The notes below the pieces were generated by a model, which ran no database searches, was not told the origin of the DNA, and saw only the letters and a program-made list of their open reading frames with translations. A stretch of DNA of 10,000 nucleotides from Cristatella mucedo. Taxonomy: Eukaryota; Bryozoa; Phylactolaemata; Cristatellidae. Of the stretch, positions 1 to 8,290 are shown one piece after another. The position numbers and the translations under genes were made by a program. Position 1 is the first letter of the stretch, and every line of letters starts with the position of its first letter. The stretch covers positions 1,602,501 through 1,612,500 of the forward strand of contig WPIO01000007.1 of assembly GCA_009760855.2 (NCBI GenBank), read 5' to 3'.

Positions 1-495
1 TTATCTTTGTTTACTTTAAGGAAATTTGCTGACACCCAGGATCGAATGTCTCCAAGGCAAGCACTCAGTTTATCAGTCGCTCCAGCAGATTCCAATGGTT
101 TAAATGACAAATCCAGCTGAGTATTGTTAACATAAAAGTGAGAACTTATTCCATGGGCCCGAATCAATTTTCCCAGAGACTAAGTAAAAATGAAACAGCA
201 AAGAACCGAGGACGGCCCCTTGAGGTACCCCACAGGTGACTGGTCTGATGGACAAGACATGACCCCCACGTGACACGGATTCAACATGACCGGACAAGTA
301 TGATTTCAGCAACGCAAGTGCCTCGTCTGCCAGTCCAATCGTTGTTCTCGATCGTTCAAGTAGGATATCGTAATTAATAGTATCAAGGCAGCTGATAGAT
401 CATTAGAAGAGCTAGGGTAGTGACATTCCGGTCATCTACGTAGGATCATTGGTTACACGGAGGAGAACAGTTTCAGTGGAGTGCTGCTGCTTGAA
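1..495 (-). pseudogene. Decayed CR1/L2-type non-LTR retrotransposon reverse transcriptase, partial
   Basis: Read on the minus strand, fragments in different frames line up in order with the reverse transcriptase (RT) of CR1/L2-like LINEs, the enzyme that copies element RNA into DNA at a nicked target. At 442-495 the fragment contains FKQQHSTET and LLRVTND. At 387-401 is DLSAA, followed after a one-base frame change by DTINYDILLER (352-384). At 277-309 is LKSYLSGHVES, and at 217-231 GVPQG, followed by AVLGSLLF. After another frame change at about 140-145 come FYVNNTQL (114-137), CLGDI and NFLKVNKD, still open at the left edge. An in-frame stop follows VTND at about 437. The YADD-type catalytic box reads YVNN (123-134). 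No endonuclease, ORF1 or 3' tail is visible. The RT identity is seen in the motifs; the CR1/L2 clade is an inference from motif wording. The copy is certainly non-functional. Confidence 0.88.
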
Positions 496-1189
496 CTCCG
501 ACTAAATTTTTTCTGAAAATTAATTTAACACTGCCCCCAAGTGGTCTGCAGCGCATTTGCAAAGGGGATCTGAAACAACCAGGCCACCCCTCAGCACGAG
601 ACGTTCTGTTTGTCAACGACCCGTAAAACTAATTGTGATACATTAAAAGACATTTACAATTAGGGTCCACATATTGCTCTTGGAGAAAAAGCAAGTCAAA
701 TTACAAGTTTATATAAATTAATCAAGCTGGCACTGAATAAGCTGTTATTCTAAAGAGACTTTTAATTAAACGAAATTCAAAAGTAAGTTGGCAACCGAAG
801 GCCTGTCACACATCTGTGTGTGCTGTACCACTGCCCGACATGCCCTTTATCTTACTATGATTGGCTGTCACTGGAGCTGTCAAGCCCTGATGACCTTTTT
901 TCTAAAATCCTGGCTATGCCTATAGCTGGTGCAAACAAGATCCTCGACTTCAGGTTTGCGACGCGTCTAGAATAATTTACGAGCAATTAGACTTCAGGGA
1001 ACCAAAATGCACGCAAGGTTTTGTTAAGTTTTCTTGGATTTTGTTTAGCTTTCTCCATGCCACATCTCCAGCAAAGTGCTGAAGCCCCTGCGACCGACTC
1101 AGACATGATTTGCTTAAGAGTATTTTCATCCAGCTTAGCCACGATTATGCACCTTGCAAAACTCTTACCATTCCCCTGCTCCCAATAGG
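496..1189. other. Unannotated AT-rich spacer
   Basis: No RT motif could be followed beyond about 495, and no ORF, tRNA promoter box or long repeat was found. The only small structure is a perfect hairpin, CACACA-TC-TGTGTG, at 807-820. This stretch could be further decayed LINE sequence or ordinary intergenic DNA. Confidence 0.5.
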
Positions 1190-1402
1190 CTAGTTAGCAA
1201 AGACTTTGTATGCTGCCGGTCTCCATTGGAAGCGAGACGCTGGGCCCTGACAGTCTGCACAAAGGCAACTGCATAGGCAGCTGCATCCGGCCCGACAGTT
1301 GCAGAGCTTTTGCTCGAGGCATGGCATCTTGTTCTTGTAGTAGGATCCCGCCGTACCAGACGAAAGCACTGCTTGGCAAACTTGCGATCCTGTACTGGTG
1401 GC
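1190..1402 (-). other. Open frame with a cysteine-dense patch, unrecognised
   Basis: Between a TGA (1403-1405 on the plus strand) and a TAG (1190-1192) lies a minus-strand frame of about 70 codons with no stop. It starts around STGSQVCQAVLSSG and passes through YYKNKMPC. It then has a patch of eight cysteines in eighteen residues (CNCRAGCSCLCSCLCADC), followed by QGPASRFQWRP. CxC spacing of this kind occurs in metallothioneins and in zinc-binding tails of some transposon proteins, but the leucines between cysteines are unlike metallothionein. Two other minus-strand frames and two plus-strand frames are also open here. The underlying DNA is rich in TGC/GCA words, so the cysteines may be a by-product of base composition. 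No start codon or splice context settles the case. I do not recognise a family. Confidence 0.15.
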
Positions 1403-1783
1403 TCAGCAGACTTCCGTGCTGCCTGAAACGGCGGTCGCTCCAAGTTGCAGCCCTGTTGCTGGATCAGCTTGCTCGTTAAGGTCACACCGGATACAGGTCC
1501 TCTGTAGATCATCGAGAACATTCTGGTATAGGCTTTCGACAGCTGCCATTGTATCATTGCGGCGGTGTCTTTTTTATGCACTACACTTGCTCTTTAATGC
1601 AGCAGCCAGAGCACAGCCAGCAGATCTGGCATTTTTTTTATGTCAATCAATTATGGCAGCAGCTACTGTCTGGCAGGCTCTGCTATACTGTGAGTCACGT
1701 TCGACCACCGAAAGAGCAGCCGGAGCGGATGCACGTCGCTCGAGGCAGCTGCTACCGCGATTGCACGCCGATTGTACCGCACG

Positions 1784-1802
1784 GAGCTGCACAGTGCAGC
1801 TC
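1784..1802. repeat. Perfect 9-bp-arm palindrome
   Basis: The arms GAGCTGCAC and GTGCAGCTC flank a single A, so the DNA could fold into a short cruciform or be bound by a dimeric factor. It lies in the CAGCTG-rich segment, which makes chance formation more likely than elsewhere. Confidence 0.6.
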
Positions 1803-1833
1803 TCTCTTTAAATCCCGTAGCTCGTGCTGCTGA

Positions 1834-2600
<767 letters not shown>

Positions 2601-2947
2601 TTAAAAATTAATCGTTTTTTTTAGCTTTTAAGAGCCATCCATTGCCCTGTGATGTCATTGCAACTGTTCAGGGAACTGACCTAGTACAAGGACTAATTGG
2701 GCTTCTATCGTGGGTAGACTAGCTTTCGCTATTAAATCAGTGACCCTCGAAACCTCTAAAAGAATGTCATATTTGTCAATGTCATTTTGACTGTGGCTAA
2801 CTAGCTGTACAGAAGTGTTTAGTGCCCGTACGACCTGTTAGGCTATTTCCCTCACTCAAAGTGCATTAAAGAGTTTCAGCTCTCTTTTAGTGCTATTAAG
2901 CTGTTAAATTTGTATTAAAAATTTTCAAATTAAGTTTGGTTGGACTT
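2601..2947. other. Unannotated AT-rich spacer
   Basis: The spacer begins with ATTAAAAATTAATC and a run of eight T (2615-2622). No ORF of note or element end was recognised. The right half is AT-rich and adjoins the minus-strand tRNA-like relic. Confidence 0.5.
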
Positions 2948-2993
2948 GGGGTTTGAACCCCTGCATCTGGCACTACCCATCAAGCTGAGACTA
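2948..2993 (-). mobile_element. tRNA-promoter-like relic, possible SINE head
   Basis: On the minus strand, TAGTCTCAGCTTGATGGGTAGTGC (2970-2993) resembles a D-arm/A-box with the CTCAG...GGTAG core. GGGGTTCAAACCCC (2948-2961) is an excellent T-arm containing the B-box form GGTTCAAACCC with a six-base-pair stem. Only eight bases separate the two blocks, so there is no room for an anticodon arm and this cannot be a normal tRNA gene. A deleted tRNA pseudogene or the head of a tRNA-derived SINE would explain both boxes. Acceptor-stem pairing is not evident. No tail or target-site duplication was identified, so the outer limits are unknown. Confidence 0.5.
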
Positions 2994-3001
2994 TCTTTCT
3001 T

Positions 3002-3811
3002 GCAAATAGCTGAGGGGCGATGGAAGCTTGGGAGAGTAGTAAGTACACAGGTAGCCAGGCAATTGTGGCCGTATCGGGTGCGCCGTAGAAATATGTTAGT
3101 TTTTGGATCGACAGTGAATTTCAGTGTTTTAGAACGAACCTGGCTCCGACAAAAAGATCCGAACATAAGATCAAAGTGATAATGCACGGTCACTGCAGTC
3201 GCAATGCTGCCTTTCTATCCATAATAATGCATTTGATAAACCGCCGTCAGAGAACTCAATCCCTTTCTAGGCACTTTACATTTGCTGCAAAGGAAGCATG
3301 ATCGAATGGTTGGTGGTAGCATGCTCAATAAACACATTGGTCTTAAGCAGTTACCAGGGTTCACCACTGCTAGAGCACCTGCCATTCTCGATTATTGCAA
3401 AGCAATTATACCTCTGCAGGCGACCGATGAGACAATCGAGGCACGCAGACAAAGAGCTTTTGGAAGCATACACACAGGTGCGTACAGGTCAGCACGAAAA
3501 GGTGGATGACATTCCACCCACAAAAACCGGCGAGTCCCGGCTGCAGCTGGCCAGTGGCCAACACTTTGACCCACCTGTACCTATCGCATAGAATAATAAG
3601 AATATTACCAATCCGGACGATCTGTTCAATGCTACGTTTACACAGCAGTCTGCAGCCGATTCTCGGCCGCCGGTCTCTTCCTCGGTCGTGCAGCCTTTTC
3701 TCTACAGTCCTACACACCATACTTTTACGGCAAAGAGCCTCGTCTCTATTTCGGGTTCGTCGTCTAGTGGTTCCGGAGGGACGTTCAGCCTCTTATATAA
3801 GATAAGCAAGA
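3002..3811. other. Unannotated segment with overlapping short ORFs
   Basis: Several frames of 60-104 codons overlap on both strands between 3282 and 3805, and no translation is recognisable. Small symmetric words occur, such as TGGCCAGTGGCCA at 3548-3560. A TATATAA motif lies at 3794-3800, just upstream of the SINE-like element, but nothing shows that it acts as a promoter. Confidence 0.4.
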
Positions 3812-3945
3812 AGCTGGTTTGGCCCAGCGGTAATGTGCTCGCCCCGACCAGGGTCTGGCCGAGGTCATGGGCTCGAGCCCCTCTGGCACATGTAAAGCGC
3901 TTGAAAAGAGATTAAGCTCTCTCGGGGCGCTATGCAAATTAATTA
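3812..3945 (+). mobile_element. tRNA-derived SINE with CR1/L2-like 3' tail
   Basis: An A-box-like block, TGGCCCAGCGGTAATGTGC (3820-3838), is followed 30 bases later by a T-arm with B box: GGTCATGGGCTCGAGCCCC (3863-3881), whose core is the perfect palindrome GGGCTCGAGCCC. This spacing suits an RNA polymerase III internal promoter inherited from a tRNA. The tail begins TGTAAAGCGCTTGAAAAG (3891-3908) and ends GGGGCGCTATGCAAATTAAT. AGCGC (3896-3900) can pair with GCGCT (3927-3931), with an inner AGAG/CTCT stem. Tails of the AAAGCGCTT...GCGCTAT(A)AAAT kind are known from CR1/L2-family LINEs and the SINEs they mobilise. The downstream bases are AT-rich (AATTATATTATC). No clear target-site duplication was found and the acceptor stem has decayed, so the copy is old and its edges are approximate. 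Confidence 0.78.
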
Positions 3946-4270
3946 TATTATCACACTGAGGCTTTCGCTGTGAAGCAAATTATCTCAGGATGCTTCCACC
4001 TCCTTCCCTTCAGTGGCTTGTGAATGGTAGTGCTGTAGTCGCCGACCCACGAAAGCATGCGATTACAAGCATTAGCGTCGCAATAGACGCACGTTGTTGT
4101 CACGGTTGCTACTTGGAGCGTTTTGTTGGAGGCTTCCGAGCTCAGTAAGGAAACCTAGTCTGCTTTGTCTGAAAGCTGCAATCAAGTCATTGCAAGGTTT
4201 CACTCTGGTCCGGGTACCACAGATCGGTCGGTGAGAGAGCAAGATCGGCATCTGCAAATGGTCATTTTGA
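3946..4270. other. Unannotated spacer
   Basis: No repeat, tRNA-like box or persuasive coding frame was found. A 61-codon minus-strand open frame is within chance expectation. Confidence 0.5.
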
Positions 4271-4549
4271 AACCGAATCGCCTCTAAAGGTCAGCAGAGC
4301 ATTTTCCAGAAAACTTACGCTGCTTGTTTGCTCCCGCTATTCAAGCACTCGGAGATAGCAGAAAAATACGAACGTCGCACAGATTTCTGGGCATTCTCTG
4401 CTCAAAGTGCTATCGAAGACTTGGGGCCCCGTTCTGATTTGAGTATTGAAGACAATACGAGATCGTGTGGCATTCCTGATGATAATGTTGATCGAGCAAT
4501 ACTTGAGACATTGCGAGTGTTGCGATTTCGTGACTCGATTTTCGATTAG
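4271..4549 (+). other. Unrecognised open frame, possible exon
   Basis: A 92-codon frame runs from just after a TGA (4268-4270) to a TAG (4547-4549). It has no early ATG, so it would have to be an exon or a decayed gene; TTTCCAG ending at 4309 could serve as a splice acceptor. The amino-acid mix looks protein-like, with charged and hydrophobic residues well spaced (for example FKHSEIAEKYERRTDFW and ILETLRVLRFRD), and no long competing frame overlaps it on the other strand. Several open frames of this length are expected by chance in 10 kb, and I recognise no domain. Composition is the only support. Confidence 0.2.
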
Positions 4550-5323
4550 TCAAAACCTTGTTTGAGCAAAAGTCATAAACATTGCCTAGCCAAGATCAAA
4601 GTGTGGGCGTTGCAGGCCTTTCAACGCCTAAACAGCATGACACCTCGTGGCATTGGCCTCGTGCAGTCGCTAGCGAAGGTAGAGCCCGGTTTGAGCAGGT
4701 CAAAGCTTAATCTAGCCAAGGGCGGCCTGTCAGAGAAGTGCTATAGGGGCTCGATACACAGCAGAGAGCCGACACGCTCCTTCTACCCCGTCATTGCTCT
4801 TTTACCTTGTCAGCACACCTTTTTATTTAGCTCACAAGCCCTCACAAGCACCAGCAAGCAGCGCCGATCGGCAGGCTAATGGTGCTATTCCGTTTGACAC
4901 TCGGAGATTTACGCTTCCCTTACTATTGCCATTTGTCCATCGGAGGAACCATAGATTTGTGTAAAGCTGAATGAGCCGATTGGCCCGCCCTTATAGAACT
5001 GTTTTTGTCTACTTAAACTAGCCTAGAACACATGTCTGTATACAAGTAATTTGCTCACCGTCTACGTATCTAAATAACCAATGGAGTTGAAGCTTCCGGA
5101 ATAATGGACTGCTAACAGCACCATATAGGAAGTCATAAAAGACCAAACTTACGAAACTCGCAGAGCACCTCAGCAGGCTTGAAGCACTCATTCAGGCTGT
5201 TCACAGACGACCGCCGTTAATGCTTACAGTTCTGGTAGATGTTTATAGTCGACGAGAAGCACTAATGCTACAATTCAGCGAATGCTTAGCCACCTGTTTC
5301 ACCATTGATAAAAAACTAGCGTA
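4550..5323. other. Unannotated spacer
   Basis: A 105-codon plus-strand frame (4562-4879) starts at a TTG, lacks recognisable motifs and is within chance expectation. No repeats or RNA-gene signals were found. Confidence 0.5.
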
Positions 5324-5380
5324 GGATCTTCAAGCCCTGGCGCACTTCGGATCTTCAACCGTGGCGTTTTCCTGATCTTC
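5324..5380. repeat. Degenerate 25-bp tandem repeat, about 2.3 copies
   Basis: GGATCTTCAA recurs at 5324-5333 and 5349-5358, and GATCTTC again near 5374-5380, giving a period of 25. The first two units also share CC(C/G)TGGCG with a one-base offset. The copies have diverged, so this is an old slippage or duplication product rather than an active array. Confidence 0.6.
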
Positions 5381-6168
5381 GCATCTGCCGGTTGGCAACA
5401 GCAGCTTTTGCTCAACGATCCTGACCCGCGGGATTCGTAGCCAGACTTGTACAGCCAGTTTTGAAAAATATGATCCAGATAGCCCCTCTTCATTAAATCT
5501 CGGTGCTACTTGCTGATCTCATTTCTCGAAGCGGATGCAAGAAGCTTGTCTCTGTCTCCTTTTCATTTCCTCTCCTGAATGCAGACGTAAGACTTAGTGA
5601 ATTGCTGTACTGTATACACAGAGATGCTGTGAGCTCTGCTACTGGTCTTCGATGTTTGAACATGGTCCGTGCGAAGCATCGTATCATGCGGATGCACCAG
5701 GCTGTAGTCTCCCAAGCGTCTGCTCAGCTCCAGTGGTATCGAATTTCTGCTTAGCTGCAGTCCTGCTGCCTATTTCAGGTCATCTGCAGAAGAGACCTGC
5801 TCGGACCAGTCGTCAGGCGACTTGCTCGAGCCGGGCTGTAAGCGTTCGCACTTCAAGTGGAAAGCTGCAGGGTAAGTCGCACGGTCAACTGGTTCAAAGC
5901 ACTTTTTAGGGCGTACCAACTAAGTCAAGCGATTGTGCTCATTGCACTCAACGCGTCCAGAAAGCTGCAGCAGTCATGCTTCCTCGCTCTATCTCTCGTG
6001 ACATTTGTATATCAGTGTTTCGTTCAGTTCATTAAGGTAATAAATAATGCCAGAGCCGGCGAGAGTCGTTGCTGGAGGAAAGAGAGAATGGCTCGGGATT
6101 TCGGCTCTCCAGAGCTAGCTGACTAGGAAAGGGCAGGATAAGAGGCAGATCGCTCAGCGGACGCAGGC
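5381..6168. other. Unannotated spacer
   Basis: Short overlapping frames of 64-89 codons occur on both strands at 5493-6126, with no recognisable motif and no splice or start context that favours one. No mobile-element ends or RNA-gene boxes were found. Confidence 0.5.
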
Positions 6169-6230
6169 ACAGACACGTGCACGCATGCTCTCACACACAC
6201 AGACACACATGCGGGCACACCCACACGTGG

Positions 6231-6258
6231 ACACACGCACGTACATACACGCGTGCAT

Positions 6259-6304
<46 letters not shown>
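6231..6304. repeat. 74-bp perfect alternating purine-pyrimidine run
   Basis: Every base from ACACACGCACGTACATACAC through the following CGCGTGCATG and CA stretch alternates purine and pyrimidine without a break. Such alternation, with CG, CA and TG steps, favours left-handed Z-DNA under negative supercoiling. Breaks occur at G6230-A6231 and C6304-T6305. Confidence 0.95.
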
Positions 6305-6310
<6 letters not shown>

Positions 6311-6330
6311 ACACACACACACACACACAC

Positions 6331-6350
6331 TCTCTCGCTCTCTCTCTCTC
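6331..6350. repeat. (TC)n island inside the CA array
   Basis: TCTCTCGCTCTCTCTCTCTC interrupts the CA array and is bordered by CA on both sides. It is all pyrimidine except for one G at 6337, so the array switches from alternating to homopyrimidine and back. Confidence 0.97.
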
Positions 6351-6375
6351 ACACACACATATGCACACACACGCA

Positions 6376-6410
<35 letters not shown>

Positions 6411-6421
6411 GCACACAGCAG

Positions 6422-6439
6422 GCACACATGCACACACAT

Positions 6440-6490
<51 letters not shown>
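6422..6490. repeat. 69-bp alternating purine-pyrimidine run
   Basis: From GCACACATGCACACACATGC into the pure (CA)25 ending at 6490, alternation is unbroken. This is a second Z-DNA-prone core in the same array, limited by G6421-G6422 and A6490-G6491. Confidence 0.95.
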
Positions 6491-6495
<5 letters not shown>

Positions 6496-6513
6496 ACACA
6501 CACACACACAGAC

Positions 6514-7731
6514 ATTCACTGGTCTGCCACGTGGTCTAAGGCGGGCTTATTACTGGCCCATTTAGTAGCTAAGACAATCGATATGAGTCAAAAAGGCTCA
6601 GGTGAATAGGCGTCGGAAGCCTCACCACTAGCATTGGCCGACAGGTTTTCTACGAGATTAACTCCTGCTCGGTGGCTAGCAGACGGCGACTGCTTCTGTC
6701 TCTGTCTTTGCTCCGCGCGAGTAGTTTCGGCTGCAGCGCCTGCACATCTGAGGCTTCTATGTTAACACGCCATTCATTTGTCGTTCTGAGAATGGCCGGT
6801 AGGCGGCTGGTCAAAGATCGAAAGGCCGAGCCGGCGAAAATAAAGGCTGCACGGCCAGGAAAGATGAAACTGAGTAATAACAACTAACCAGGCTCTATGC
6901 CGTCCGGCCCATAGGCGGTACATTTCGGGTGGCCACTGGAAAGCCAATGCCAGACGCATTAACACGACGTAAGCGATACGAGCTTGACAAGCCTGCCGCC
7001 TTGGATGGGCGTATCACACAAGAAAAACTACAAGCAAGTCCAGATTGAGTCAGGTCGGAGGGCCAGCCACCTGGCGTAGTCAATGTCAATGATTAAGTAA
7101 GCTGGAGGACTTGCGATCGCTGTCGGCACCTCGGCCGTTAGCAGAGGTGCTTTGGAGATCCACTCGCGACACTATCACGTAGTTCGCTAGGAAGAAAAAT
7201 AATTAGCAAGCAATCGGGTCGGCGGCACTGCCGCGAGCTAGGCACTGCTCGCCTATAGAATTAGGGTAGGTTAGTAAGATTTTGGCCTCTGGTGTTGTAG
7301 GTAATAGGCTCAACTGCCCGAGCTTGACACGGCATGCTCTTCTTTTTTTACGATATCTGGAAGCACGGTATAGTGACGTAATTTAAAGAAGCTGACCGGT
7401 CATCCGTTTTTAGTTGACTGAATCCCTTTTAGCGCCTTAAGTTGGGTTTGCGAAGTCAGTTCCATCTCGGCCCTTCTTCGCTCTAGCTTCCGTACAATGC
7501 ATATGGCATCAAGCAAGTAGGGGAGGCGGTCGCAGCAAGGACGGAAACCCACGAAGCAGAGCGAGGTTCTACTTTTCGGTCAATACCGATGAAGACCGAC
7601 GGAAGCCAAGAATGAATGACCGACCGTATTTGCATTCGACGGCAAGCCTTTTCCATTGCTCCGAAACAAATTTCGGACGACGAGAGGGGCCAAAAATCAG
7701 TTCTGCATTTCATGAAGTATCTCTTCATTTG
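6514..7731. other. Unannotated spacer
   Basis: Short overlapping frames at 6650-7089 and 7483-7779 are unrecognised and at or below chance length. I see no RNA-gene boxes, terminal inverted repeats or tandem repeats here. Confidence 0.5.
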
Positions 7732-7814
7732 ACTAATTGTGAAGCACATCGATCTCTTCAATACGAGATTGTGAAGCACTAATTGTGAAGCACATCGATC
7801 TCTTCAATACGAGA
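7732..7814. repeat. 46-bp tandem duplication, 1.8 copies
   Basis: The 37 bases beginning ACTAATTGTGAAGCACATCG at 7732-7768 recur without a mismatch at 7778-7814. The nine bases between them (TTGTGAAGC) repeat a word found inside the unit. Perfect identity means the duplication is recent, or is an assembly artefact. The internal ATTGTGAAGC word suggests that slippage between short homologies created it. Confidence 0.95.
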
Positions 7815-7872
7815 GCTATGGGCGCTAGCTATGCGAACCATCTTTCGAGGCAGCAGAAGTTAAGAGCAGTAG

Positions 7873-7918
7873 CCGGAAAGTTGGCCGGACTTGGCCGAAC
7901 TTTGGCCGAAAGTTAGCC
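7873..7918. repeat. Imperfect TTGGCCGAA repeat cluster
   Basis: TTGGCCGGAC, TTGGCCGAAC and TTTGGCCGAA follow one another at 7881-7910. They are flanked by AGCCGGAAAG on the left and AGTTAGCC on the right, a period of about 10-11 bases. This is a small degenerate tandem array with no known role. Confidence 0.7.
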
Positions 7919-8167
7919 ATTGAGCTTTTTCTTAGCTTAATCAGGTAATGCCCCGAAGCTCCCAGTACTTGCTCGGGTAAGCGACTGTAAGGCATGGCAA
8001 AGTCAGTCTTTTTATCGACAGAACAACACCATCAATCGTTTAGACCTCGGCGGTGCAAGGGAGCTGGCAAATGGGCAGCCGAAAATGATAGGCGAAACGT
8101 GTGAAGCATAGGATGCATAGGGACGCGTGAAAGCAATTGTCTCATGGCTGTAATTCTGTAGCTGGAC
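7919..8167. other. Unannotated spacer
   Basis: No feature was found. The left part of a 155-codon minus-strand open frame (8032-8499) crosses here, but I do not accept it as a gene. Confidence 0.5.
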
Positions 8168-8290
8168 CTTCTGTAGGAAGGCCACTCTTCGAGGAGAGCT
8201 AGTAGCAAGATCACTCTGGGTGTAGAGCTAGTAGGAATCTGGAAAAAGCCAGATGAAAGGCAAATCGACCATGCAAACTTCCTACAGAAG
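8168..8290. repeat. 13-bp spaced inverted repeat with internal direct repeat
   Basis: CTTCTGTAGGAAG (8168-8180) is the exact reverse complement of CTTCCTACAGAAG (8278-8290), with 97 bases between. Inside the loop, AGAGCTAGTAG occurs twice (8195-8205 and 8224-8234) and TCTGG/CCAGA can pair at 8238-8253. The arrangement recalls a short foldback element, but no target-site duplication was seen. Confidence 0.7.

Larger units (their letters stand above)
1190..1833. other. CAGCTG/TGCAGC-rich segment open in several frames
   Basis: This segment is noticeably richer in GC than its flanks and is built from recurring CAGCTG, TGCAGC and GCAGCTGC words, for example at 1278-1283, 1540-1545 and 1746-1751. 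Frames of 60-138 codons stay open on both strands and overlap one another, which is what a stop-poor composition produces. None of the translations matches a family I know. It could be part of an unrecognised repeat, a CpG-poor regulatory segment, or a decayed exon cluster. Confidence 0.3.
6169..6513. repeat. Compound (CA)n microsatellite with TC island
   Basis: About 345 bases are dominated by CA. The left edge (6169-6258) is degenerate, with CACGTG, GCATGC and CGCGTGCATGC variants. Pure CA runs lie at 6260-6304, 6306-6330 and 6441-6490. They are broken by a TC island at 6331-6350 and by CG/TG variants. The mixture of pure cores and degenerate edges suggests repeated expansion of a long-lived array. 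The long histidine/threonine and cysteine/valine translations on the two strands are artefacts. Confidence 0.98.

Noticed and set aside
1165-1581. 138-codon minus-strand open frame
   Set aside because: It overlaps four other open frames in a stop-poor, GC-richer segment and has no recognised domain. Only the cysteine-dense alternative frame was kept, as a weak finding.
2930-3193. 87-codon minus-strand open frame
   Set aside because: It reads straight through the tRNA-like relic, so it is probably a translation of a non-coding repeat.
3753-3780. GTCTAGTGGTTCCGG, resembling a tRNA D-arm
   Set aside because: No B box or T-arm lies at a suitable distance in the same orientation except that of the separate SINE, which has its own A box.
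3688-3915. 75-codon plus-strand open frame
   Set aside because: Its second half is the translation of the SINE-like element.
3932-3939. ATGCAAAT octamer resembling a POU-factor site
   Set aside because: It is part of the SINE tail and is best explained by that.
6123-6609. Long His-Thr and Cys-Val open frames on both strands
   Set aside because: They arise from the (CA)n array, which lacks stop codons in these frames.
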